Shown here piece after piece: positions 1 to 5,751 of a DNA stretch of 5,751 nt. The first letter of the stretch is position 1. The number at the start of each line of letters is the position of its first letter. Source of the DNA: Chitinophagaceae bacterium. Lineage in GTDB: Bacteria; Bacteroidota; Bacteroidia; Chitinophagales; Chitinophagaceae. Below the pieces are notes generated by a model. It was not told where the DNA came from. It was given only the letters and a program-made list of their open reading frames with translations, and ran no database searches. The DNA is taken from the NCBI GenBank assembly GCA_023251335.1, contig JAHEZA010000187.1:1-5751 (forward strand), in the 5' to 3' direction. Position numbers and translations under genes: made by a program.

Positions 1-926
1 TGCACGATGTTTTTTGAGGAATCAAAAAGAATAATATTTTCTCCGGCTGCGGCGTTTTCATTGTAGTCTTTCTCAAGGTTGTCAAAAGCGCTGCCCCAGG
101 TTCCGAGATCGCTCCAGCCAAATGAAGAAGGAATCACATATACATTATCTGCCTTTTCAAGTATTCCATAATCTATCGAGATATTGACGCAAAGGGGATA
201 AATCAGCTCAATGGCTTCGCTTTCCCTATCAGTATTTATTACATTTTTAGCTCCATCAAAAAGATCATGCATCTCGGGAAGATATTTTTCAAACGAGTCT
301 ATAATACTTTTGGTTTGCCAGACGAAAATGCCGGCGTTCCACAAAAAATCACCACTGGCAATAAAGGTTTTGGCCAATTCTAAATCAGGTTTTTCTGTAA
401 ATGTTTTTACTTTATAGATGTTATCACTTACAGCGGGCTGCTCATATTGTATGTATCCATAACCCGTATTTGGCTGAAAAGGTTTTATACCAAGCGTAAC
501 TAAGGCATTATTTTTTTCTGTGAATTCAAGAGCTTCAAGACTTGCTTTAATAAACGATGTATCGTCTGTGATAAGGTGATCTGCCGGCGCGCATATCAAA
601 TTACTTTCGGGATTTAATTGCTGAAGTTTATAGGAAATATAAGCGATGCACGCTGCGGTATTTTTTCGGGAAGGTTCACAAACAATATTGTTTGAATTCA
701 TTTCAGGTAGTTGTTTGGCAACAATTTCTTTATACTGGCCGGAAGTAACAACATAGATGTTTTCAATAGGAATATATTGAGCGAAGCGATGGAAGGTAGC
801 TTGAATTAAAGTTTTTCCCGTGTTTAAAATATCAAGGAATTGTTTTGGAAAATCCACACGGCTTACCGGCCAAAATCGGCTTCCAATACCTCCGGCCATG
901 ATGGCTACATAGTTATTTTGTTTCAT
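1..926 (-). CDS. manC: Mannose-1-phosphate guanylyltransferase (GDP-mannose pyrophosphorylase), 3' end cut by window edge
   Basis: The enzyme joins mannose 1-phosphate and GTP to give GDP-mannose and pyrophosphate in the cytoplasm, supplying mannose and fucose-type residues for surface polysaccharides. The frame from the ATG at 924-926 stays open to base 1, giving 308 codons. Visible nucleotidyltransferase features are the N-terminal signature MAGGIGSRFWPVSR (residues 10-23), FPKQF (26-30, the Lys that contacts phosphate), PADH (114-117, the metal-binding Asp), EKP (178-180), WNAGIF (196-201), SIDYGILEKA (250-259) and FGWSDLGTW (269-277). Single-domain relatives in Bacteroidota are about 350-360 residues, so roughly 50 are probably missing off the left edge; whether a cupin domain is fused there cannot be seen. 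It starts 12 bases after the kdsD stop, without a clear ribosome-binding site, so the two genes are probably one operon. The family assignment is firm; the symbol is by analogy with enterobacterial manC. Confidence 0.95.
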   Translation of the reverse strand, partial: MKQNNYVAIMAGGIGSRFWPVSRVDFPKQFLDILNTGKTLIQATFHRFAQYIPIENIYVVTSGQYKEIVAKQLPEMNSNNIVCEPSRKNTAACIAYISYKLQQLNPESNLICAPADHLITDDTSFIKASLEALEFTEKNNALVTLGIKPFQPNTGYGYIQYEQPAVSDNIYKVKTFTEKPDLELAKTFIASGDFLWNAGIFVWQTKSIIDSFEKYLPEMHDLFDGAKNVINTDRESEAIELIYPLCVNISIDYGILEKADNVYVIPSSFGWSDLGTWGSAFDNLEKDYNENAAAGENIILFDSSKNIV

Positions 927-938
927 AGATTCAATATA

Positions 939-1913
939 TTAAATAATCCCTTCGCGAATCAGATCGTGTAAATGAATAATGCCCTGGTAGTTTTTGTTTG
1001 AAGTTACTACCAATTGCGTAATATTATTTTTTCGCATGATGTCGAGCGCGTTAACTGCGAGTTCATCTCGGTCAATGGTTTTGGGAAGCGATGTCATAAT
1101 GTCTTTTGCTTTTACAGTAGCATGATACAAATCTCTTTCCAACATTCTTCTGAGATCACCATCGGTAATAATCCCTGCTATTTCGTTATTGCTATCCAAA
1201 ACAACGGCTACGCCTAAACGCTTTTTGGTAATTTCAATAATTACGTCTTTTAATTTACTCTCAGTTTTTACTAACGGTTTCTCATTGTGAATAGAGAGAT
1301 CACCAACATGTAGGTAAAGCTTCTTACCCAACGTTCCTCCGGGATGGAACCTGGCAAAATCTTCCGGATCAAAACCTCTTAACTCCATAAGACAGGCAGT
1401 AATCGCATCGCCCATTACCATTTGGGCAGTGGTGCTGCTGGAGGGTGCCAGATTGTAAGGAGAAGCTTCCTCTTTTACAGTGGTATTTAAAACCAGGTCA
1501 GCGGATTTAACAAGATAGCTTTGCATATTACCACATATTGCGATGATTGTATTTTTGAAATTCTTTATGATTGGGATTAACACTTTTATTTCGGGACTAT
1601 CTCCACTTTTGCTAATTATCATTACAACATCGTCTTTTTGTATCATCCCGATATCTCCGTGAATGGCATCTGCTGCATGCAAAAATGCAGCCGGAGTTCC
1701 GGTACTATTTAAAGAGGCGACTATTTTTTGAGCAATGATGGCGCTTTTCCCAATACCGCTTACGATCAGCCTTCCGCTGCATGAATATATTTTTAAGATT
1801 GCCTTTTCAAAATCAGCATTGATAAAGTCAACCATTTCTGCAATGGCAACAGATTCGTCAGAAATAATTTTTTTAGCACTCTTAATTATTTTATTGTCCA
1901 TCTGATATTTCAT
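939..1913 (-). CDS. kdsD: D-arabinose-5-phosphate isomerase, KpsF/GutQ family
   Basis: This cytoplasmic enzyme interconverts D-ribulose 5-phosphate and D-arabinose 5-phosphate, the first committed step to Kdo, the inner-core sugar of lipopolysaccharide. The 324-residue protein has the usual length and order: an SIS sugar-isomerase domain (about 35-175) and two CBS domains (about 207-262 and 272-324). The catalytic residues recalled for E. coli KdsD (K59, H88, E111, E152, H193) all have counterparts at a constant offset of three: K56 in GIGKS, H85 in AIHGDIG, E108 in SGDSPEIK, E149 in KEEASPYN and H190 in FHPGG. The enzyme is therefore expected to be active. The start at 1911-1913 is chosen as the first ATG; an ATG four codons later (1899-1901) is equally possible and changes little. 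It is divergent from recQ and followed closely by the GDP-mannose enzyme gene, which suggests an envelope-sugar operon. No capsule locus is visible, so a housekeeping KdsD role is preferred over a capsule-specific KpsF role. Confidence 0.96.
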   Translation of the reverse strand: MKYQMDNKIIKSAKKIISDESVAIAEMVDFINADFEKAILKIYSCSGRLIVSGIGKSAIIAQKIVASLNSTGTPAAFLHAADAIHGDIGMIQKDDVVMIISKSGDSPEIKVLIPIIKNFKNTIIAICGNMQSYLVKSADLVLNTTVKEEASPYNLAPSSSTTAQMVMGDAITACLMELRGFDPEDFARFHPGGTLGKKLYLHVGDLSIHNEKPLVKTESKLKDVIIEITKKRLGVAVVLDSNNEIAGIITDGDLRRMLERDLYHATVKAKDIMTSLPKTIDRDELAVNALDIMRKNNITQLVVTSNKNYQGIIHLHDLIREGII

Positions 1914-2162
1914 TCAAAAAACTGTTTTTCTAATTTTAGACCGCGGTAAATAAAATTAACGTTGAAAAAAATGCAAACCTACTTGAAATGGATGGTTAAG
2001 CAAAGAAACTAAATTGGTATAATATCGTAAAAACATCGTAACTTACCCAATTGACGTTTGTTTGTGGAGGGTATGAGCATAAAAGATATTTTAACCTCTA
2101 TTTTAAATTACAATAAATTAACTTTGACTACTTATAATACCGTGAGTCAGAAAAGAAAAACC
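1914..2162. promoter_or_regulatory. Divergent kdsD/recQ intergenic region
   Basis: This AT-rich stretch must hold the promoters for kdsD (leftward) and recQ (rightward). Three things can be seen. ATCGTAA occurs twice in direct orientation at 2024-2030 and 2035-2041, an 11-base period. TATAAT lies at 2018-2023, just before them, and TAAATTGG at 2010-2017 matches five of the six fixed bases of the Bacteroidota -7 element. On the minus strand, TTTG (complement of 1974-1977) lies upstream of TAATTTTA (complement of 1955-1962), a weak kdsD promoter candidate with a short spacer. None of these is convincing alone. From 2058 to 2162 the frame is open in phase with recQ, but the encoded stretch does not resemble RecQ. 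Confidence 0.4.
2119..2126 (+). promoter_or_regulatory. Candidate recQ -7 promoter element TAACTTTG
   Basis: TAACTTTG is an exact match to the Bacteroidota primary sigma factor element TAnnTTTG. It lies 36 bases before the ATG at 2163, so transcription would begin about 30 bases before that codon. The usual TTTG/TTG element expected some 19-21 bases further upstream is not present. In AT-rich DNA an eight-base match can arise by chance, so the call rests mainly on its placement before the preferred start. Confidence 0.4.
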
Positions 2163-4433
2163 ATGCCGACAACAAAATCAAAGCCAAAAACCAACACTTC
2201 AAAATCTAAAATCAAAAGTAATACCGCAAAACAAAGTAAAGTTGGAATACTGGAAGAACAACTTCAAAAACATTTTGGATTCAATTCATTTAAGGAACCA
2301 CAAAAACAAATTATTGAGAGTCTTTTATCTGGCAAAGACACCTTTGTTATTATGCCTACGGGTGGAGGAAAAAGCCTTTGTTATCAATTACCGGCCATTA
2401 CAAGTGAAGGTTGTGCTATTATTGTTTCTCCCTTAATAGCCTTAATGAAAAACCAGGTGGACCTGGTAAGAGGCTATAGCAGTACGGAAAATATTGCTCA
2501 TTTTTTAAACAGCTCTTTAAACAAAGGGCAGCAGAAGATTGTGAAGGAAGATCTTCTTTCAGGCGATACCAAGTTATTATATGTTGCTCCCGAAACATTA
2601 ACCAAAGAAGAAAACGTAGACTTTTTTAAAGATTTGAAAATTTCCTTTTTTGCTGTTGATGAAGCGCATTGTATCAGTGAATGGGGACATGACTTCAGGC
2701 CTGAATACAGGCGGCTCCGTGAAATAATGGATCAAATAAATGAAGATATTCCGGTTATTGCTTTGACAGCCACAGCTACGCCAAAAGTCCAAAGCGATAT
2801 TTTAAAAAATCTCGGGTTACGTAATCCAAATATTTTTATTTCTTCCTTCAATCGTTCCAACTTATACTATGAAGTAGTACCGAAAGTGAAAAAGGAGCAG
2901 GCCATAAAAAGCATGGTTAAATTTATTTCCCAGAACAAAGGGAAAAGCGGAATTATTTATACGCTTAACAGAAAAACTACAGAAGAGCTTGCGGAGACGT
3001 TGATGGCAAACGGAATTAAGGCAGTGGCTTATCACGCCGGCTTAGATACAAAATTGAGAGCGGCGAGACAGGATCAGTTCCTGGGCGAAGAAATTCAGGT
3101 TATAGTGGCTACAATAGCTTTTGGAATGGGTATTGACAAGCCGGATATTCGCTTTGTAATTCATTATAACATTCCCAAGTCAATTGAAAATTATTATCAG
3201 GAAACGGGCAGGGCCGGACGTGATGGGCTTGAAGGTAAGTGTTTGCTGTATTACTCGCATAAAGATGTGGCGAAACTGGAGCATCTAATGCGTGACAAAT
3301 CATTAAGTGAAAGGGAAATTGGGGCACAATTAATTAATGAAACAGTGGCTTATTCTGAAAGCGCTGTGTGCCGGAGAAAAGTGTTGCTGAATTACTTTGG
3401 TGAGATATATACCGAGGACAACTGCGGAGGTAAATGTGATAATTGTAAGAATCCGAAAGAGCATATTGAAGCTAAGAATGAGGCGCTTATCGCGTTGACA
3501 GCAATCCGTGCGTTAGAAGAAAGGTTTCCCATTACTTACATGATCCCTGTCATAGTTGGTAAATTGAATCCGCAGATAAAAATGTACAGGCATGAGGAAA
3601 AGCCGGAGTTTGGAGCGGGAAAACACAAGGATGAACTTTTCTGGAATTCATTGATACGGCAGATGATTCTCGCTAATATGCTCCAAAAGGATATAGAAGA
3701 TTATGGTGTTTTGAAAATAACAAAAAACGGGGACTCCTTCTTAAAAAAGCCAACCTCGTTTAAGATTGCCTTGAATCATATATACGAAACTGATGGAGAT
3801 GAAGACGAGGATAGTGCGGATACAGGCGAAGTCAATGGAGCAGACGAGGAATTGGTTCAATTACTAAAGGAGTTGAGGCAACATGAAGCAAAGAAGCGCA
3901 ATCTGCCACCTTTTGTTATTTTTTTAGAAAATAGCTTAATTGATATGGCCACGCTGTACCCCACTACTTTGAAAGAATTGGAAAAATGCCAGGGCGTTAG
4001 TGTTGGAAAGGCAGTAAAGTTTGGTAAGCCATTTGTAAACCTAATAGCCAAATATGTTGAAGAAAATGATATAGAAAAGCCGGACGACTTTGTAATGAAA
4101 AGCGTGGTGAACAAAAACAGCAATAAGGTTTTTATCATTCAGAACGTTGATAAAAAAATGCCATTGGAAACCATTGCCAAAAATCGAACACTGGAGCTTG
4201 GAGAACTTCTTGAGGAAATGGAAACGATCGTGGCCAGCGGCACAAAATTGAACCTGGACTATGCGATTGAAGACCTTATGGAGGAATACGAAAGGGAAGA
4301 AATTATTGATTATTTTAAGGGTTGCCAAACCTCTAGCCTGGAAGCGGCAAAGGAAGAACTGTCGGATGGAAATTACACGCTGGAACAGTTAAAGATTATG
4401 CGCATCAAATTTTTGTGCGAATATGGAAATTAG
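2163..4433 (+). CDS. recQ: ATP-dependent DNA helicase RecQ
   Basis: RecQ is a 3'-5' DNA helicase in recombinational repair and processing of stalled forks. Read from the ATG at 2163 it is 756 residues. After a Lys/Ser/Thr-rich tail (about 1-27) come motif 0 (38-49, FGFNSFKEPQKQ), Walker A PTGGGKS (65-71), DEAH followed by the RecQ aromatic-rich loop (166-183), ALTATAT (200-206), motif V (316-328) and the arginine-finger motif QETGRAGRDG (346-355). Zinc-binding Cys are at 403, 421, 425 and 428, followed by a winged-helix RQC region, an acidic linker (544-563), an HRDC domain (about 562-632) and a C-terminal helix-turn-helix-like domain (about 663-753) typical of Bacteroidota RecQ. Upstream in-frame starts exist (TTG 2058, ATG 2073). 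The start at 2163 is preferred because the extra 30-35 residues do not resemble RecQ, an A-rich tract directly precedes this ATG and a TAnnTTTG element lies upstream. All catalytic residues are present. Confidence 0.97.
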   Translation: MPTTKSKPKTNTSKSKIKSNTAKQSKVGILEEQLQKHFGFNSFKEPQKQIIESLLSGKDTFVIMPTGGGKSLCYQLPAITSEGCAIIVSPLIALMKNQVDLVRGYSSTENIAHFLNSSLNKGQQKIVKEDLLSGDTKLLYVAPETLTKEENVDFFKDLKISFFAVDEAHCISEWGHDFRPEYRRLREIMDQINEDIPVIALTATATPKVQSDILKNLGLRNPNIFISSFNRSNLYYEVVPKVKKEQAIKSMVKFISQNKGKSGIIYTLNRKTTEELAETLMANGIKAVAYHAGLDTKLRAARQDQFLGEEIQVIVATIAFGMGIDKPDIRFVIHYNIPKSIENYYQETGRAGRDGLEGKCLLYYSHKDVAKLEHLMRDKSLSEREIGAQLINETVAYSESAVCRRKVLLNYFGEIYTEDNCGGKCDNCKNPKEHIEAKNEALIALTAIRALEERFPITYMIPVIVGKLNPQIKMYRHEEKPEFGAGKHKDELFWNSLIRQMILANMLQKDIEDYGVLKITKNGDSFLKKPTSFKIALNHIYETDGDEDEDSADTGEVNGADEELVQLLKELRQHEAKKRNLPPFVIFLENSLIDMATLYPTTLKELEKCQGVSVGKAVKFGKPFVNLIAKYVEENDIEKPDDFVMKSVVNKNSNKVFIIQNVDKKMPLETIAKNRTLELGELLEEMETIVASGTKLNLDYAIEDLMEEYEREEIIDYFKGCQTSSLEAAKEELSDGNYTLEQLKIMRIKFLCEYGN

Positions 4434-4473
4434 AATTTAAGAAAAATGAATTTTTATTTTAACTGAATAATTC

Positions 4474-4481
4474 TATTTTTG
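4474..4481 (+). promoter_or_regulatory. Candidate tRNA-Phe -7 promoter element TATTTTTG
   Basis: TATTTTTG matches TAnnTTTG exactly and ends 13 bases before the first base of the mature tRNA, which allows a short 5' leader for RNase P to remove. No TTTG lies at the expected distance upstream, only a T-rich run at 4451-4460. No terminator lies between recQ and this site, so read-through from recQ could also feed the tRNA. Confidence 0.5.
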
Positions 4482-4494
4482 CCGCCCATTCTTT

Positions 4495-4567
4495 GGTGCG
4501 GTAGCTCAGTCGGTAGAGCAAAGGACTGAAAATCCTTGTGTCGGCGGTTCGATCCCGCCCCACACCA
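4495..4567 (+). tRNA. tRNA-Phe (anticodon GAA)
   Basis: The full cloverleaf folds by eye. The acceptor stem is GGTGCGG (4495-4501) with CCACACC (4560-4566), followed by discriminator A4567. The D stem is GCTC (4504-4507) with GAGC (4516-4519). The anticodon stem is AAGGA (4521-4525) with TCCTT (4533-4537), around loop CTGAAAA with anticodon GAA at 4528-4530. The variable loop is GTGTC, and the T stem GGCGG/CCGCC encloses TTCGATC. All stems pair except one acceptor position, C5 (4499) against A68 (4562). The bases after the discriminator are CAG, so CCA is not encoded and must be added by tRNA nucleotidyltransferase. Confidence 0.96.
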
Positions 4568-4568
4568 C

Positions 4569-4598
4569 AGACCCCTTTATCGGGGTTTTTTTATTTTT
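4569..4598 (+). terminator. Rho-independent terminator after tRNA-Phe
   Basis: ACCCC (4571-4575) pairs with GGGGT (4582-4586) around the six-base loop TTTATC. The stem can extend by a G-T and an A-T pair and runs directly into seven T (4586-4592), then A and five more T. It begins two bases after the discriminator base and ends the tRNA transcript, and recQ read-through if any. Read leftward the hairpin lacks a T tract after it, so it does not look able to terminate the converging cupin gene. Confidence 0.88.
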
Positions 4599-4602
4599 GA
4601 AT

Positions 4603-5121
4603 TTATCTTCCAAAATCATCCTGAATTCGTACTATATCACTCTCGTCACTTGGGTGGGTCGGATCGGTATGTTGCCATATTTCTGCTATTATTCCCCAAT
4701 TATCCAATCCAATCAATCGATGACGTTCTCCTTGTTTTAATTTAATAACATCTCCTGGTTTTTTACGATGGACCTCATTCTCCTCATCTGAATCACTGAT
4801 AATAACGCCTACTTCTCCAGCGATCACGTTCCACAATTCTGCCCGGCGATGATGATATTGCCAACTGAGCCGTTTTTCTTTTTCTACTATAAGGATTTTA
4901 GGGCTTATTTTCCCCGTGCTGTTTTTATCACTTTCTGAAACTTCTTTGAAGAAATAGTCGATGAATTTTTGAGACTGAATCTCATCAATCACGTAGAAGC
5001 CTCCCCAGGGGCGAGTTTTATCCGAATTGATAATGTTAAAATGATTTGCGTCCAAATATTGTTTGACTATCTCAAAAATTTCATTCTTCGTTTGGGATGG
5101 TAATAGCTTAAGTTCCTCCAT
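4603..5121 (-). CDS. Small cupin protein of the type II phosphomannose isomerase family
   Basis: The 172-residue protein has one cupin domain (about 72-150) like the C-terminal phosphomannose isomerase part of bifunctional ManC/AlgA proteins. The diagnostic segments are RPWGGFYVID (37-46), QYHHRRAELW (88-97, corresponding to the type II motif QxHHHRAEHW), ERHRL (132-136) and the tail DIVRIQDDFGR (162-172), which corresponds to the DI-R--D-YGR ending of the family. Candidate metal ligands H90, E95 and H134 are present, with H91 adjacent. Family members isomerise fructose 6-phosphate and mannose 6-phosphate; whether this small protein does so is inferred. About 35 residues precede the RPWG segment and form a probable helix (8-25) of unknown role. 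It starts 32 bases after the mnmG stop on the same strand, so co-transcription is likely. Alternatives are a different sugar-phosphate isomerase or a sugar-binding regulator. Confidence 0.85.
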   Translation of the reverse strand: MEELKLLPSQTKNEIFEIVKQYLDANHFNIINSDKTRPWGGFYVIDEIQSQKFIDYFFKEVSESDKNSTGKISPKILIVEKEKRLSWQYHHRRAELWNVIAGEVGVIISDSDEENEVHRKKPGDVIKLKQGERHRLIGLDNWGIIAEIWQHTDPTHPSDESDIVRIQDDFGR

Positions 5122-5153
5122 GCTGTTATTTTAACGGTGATGCATACACGAAA

Positions 5154-5751
5154 CTAACGTCCCATGTATACCATTAGTATTTGAACATCGCTGGGATTTA
5201 CGCCACTGATGCGAGTTGCCTGCCCTAGGGTTTGGGGTTTTATTTTTGTAAACTTTTGCCTCGCTTCGTTTGAAAGGGAAGGAATATTTTCATATTTAAA
5301 AGAATCCGGAATGATTTGGGCTTCCAGTGCGCTCATCCGTGTTACCATTTCCTCTTCTTTCTGGAGATAAGGTTGATATTTTATTTCGATTTCTGCCTGC
5401 TCCAACGATTCCTTTGAAAATCCTTCCAGTTTAATTTTTATTATAATGATAAAATTTATTAAATCTTCTAAATCAATTCCAGGCCGGAGCAAGATTTGCG
5501 TTGCCTTAGTCTTCTCGCTCACCGGTGTCTTATTTCTTTCGATTAGAAATTCATTGATATCTGAAGGCTCTAATTTTATTTGATGTAGTAGATCGATTAT
5601 TTCCTGGACTTGGTTTCGCTTTTTAACAGTTTTATCCATTCTTTCCTGCGAAGCAAGTCCGATTCTGAAGCTTTTTTCAGTAAGGCGCAAATCAGCATTA
5701 TCCTGTCTTAACAGTGTTCTATATTCCGCACGGCTTGTAAACATTCGATAG
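5154..5751 (-). CDS. mnmG: MnmG (GidA) tRNA uridine-34 carboxymethylaminomethyl modification enzyme, C-terminal part
   Basis: MnmG is an FAD-dependent protein that, with the GTPase MnmE, installs the (carboxymethyl)aminomethyl group on wobble U34 of certain tRNAs. Only the last 198 complete codons lie in the window, starting with Tyr-Arg-Met before FTSRAEYR. The family normally reads PYRMFTSRAEYR here, so the methionine at 5742-5744 is internal and the gene continues past the right edge. The family motif LLRQDNADLRLTEK follows, then the helical C-terminal region. Near the end TLGQATRISGVNPSDVQ is the conserved C-terminal segment that contributes to MnmE and tRNA binding. The stop is TAG at 5154-5156. 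The full protein is usually about 620 residues, so roughly the last third is visible and it appears intact. An isoleucine-rich run (FIIIIKIKL) in the helical region is slightly unusual but in frame. Confidence 0.96.
   Translation of the reverse strand, partial: YRMFTSRAEYRTLLRQDNADLRLTEKSFRIGLASQERMDKTVKKRNQVQEIIDLLHQIKLEPSDINEFLIERNKTPVSEKTKATQILLRPGIDLEDLINFIIIIKIKLEGFSKESLEQAEIEIKYQPYLQKEEEMVTRMSALEAQIIPDSFKYENIPSLSNEARQKFTKIKPQTLGQATRISGVNPSDVQILMVYMGR

Noticed and set aside
1014..1217. Plus-strand frame antisense to the kdsD CBS region, and a like frame at 211-417 antisense to the guanylyltransferase
   Set aside because: Both sit fully inside well-supported minus-strand genes and have no independent support.
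3109..3327. Minus-strand frame of 72 codons in recQ, and similar short frames at 2598-2792 (minus) and 2242-2436 (plus)
   Set aside because: They overlap the conserved helicase motifs in another frame and show no recognisable domain or start context.
4041..4328. Open reading frame on the minus strand inside recQ, with another overlapping it at 3857-4138
   Set aside because: Both lie antisense to conserved RecQ sequence and the translations are Phe-rich and resemble no family; they are products of the RecQ codon pattern.
4569..4598. Terminator acting in both directions for the convergent tRNA and cupin genes
   Set aside because: Read leftward, the hairpin is followed by TCTGTGG rather than a T tract, so only the rightward direction is supported.
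4536..4745. Plus-strand frame starting within the tRNA
   Set aside because: It overlaps the tRNA 3' half, the terminator and the antisense of the cupin gene; a protein there is not credible.
5154..5744. A complete 196-residue protein starting at the methionine at 5742-5744
   Set aside because: Tyr-Arg precede it in frame, as in the MnmG motif PYRMFTSRAEYR, so this is the truncated end of a longer gene.
1..5751. Undescribed defence, mobile or CRISPR-like system
   Set aside because: Both strands were read for repeat arrays, terminal inverted repeats, transposase or integrase motifs and defence domains. None was seen; RecQ here is the ordinary housekeeping type and not part of a visible defence cluster.

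Overview
The window looks like a stretch of chromosome from a member of the Bacteroidota, probably a Chitinophagaceae- or Sphingobacteriia-like lineage. The evidence is AT-rich DNA with little Shine-Dalgarno signal, two perfect matches to the Bacteroidota -7 promoter element TAnnTTTG, a RecQ with the extra C-terminal helix-turn-helix-like domain common in this phylum, and a tRNA-Phe without an encoded CCA. The family-level placement is inference from protein character; no search was run.

Layout, left to right. (1) A minus-strand pair, kdsD followed after 12 bases by a mannose-1-phosphate guanylyltransferase gene that runs off the left edge. Both feed the cell envelope: KdsD makes arabinose 5-phosphate for Kdo and lipopolysaccharide, and the guanylyltransferase makes GDP-mannose for surface glycans. 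(2) A divergent intergenic region with a short 11-base-period direct repeat. (3) recQ on the plus strand, probably starting at 2163 rather than at the earlier in-frame starts. (4) tRNA-Phe(GAA) on the plus strand, 61 bases after recQ and followed at once by a strong intrinsic terminator. (5) A minus-strand pair entering from the right edge: the C-terminal third of mnmG (gidA), then after 32 bases a small cupin protein resembling the type II phosphomannose isomerase domain. This pair converges on the tRNA terminator.

Taken together this is housekeeping and envelope-precursor DNA: sugar-nucleotide supply, DNA repair, tRNA and tRNA modification. All complete genes are intact, with catalytic or metal-binding residues present. 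I see no mobile element, CRISPR array, defence system, prophage or undescribed multi-gene system. The points worth a second look are small: the recQ start and its promoter, a C-A mismatch in the tRNA acceptor stem, the separate cupin protein, and the short repeat between kdsD and recQ.
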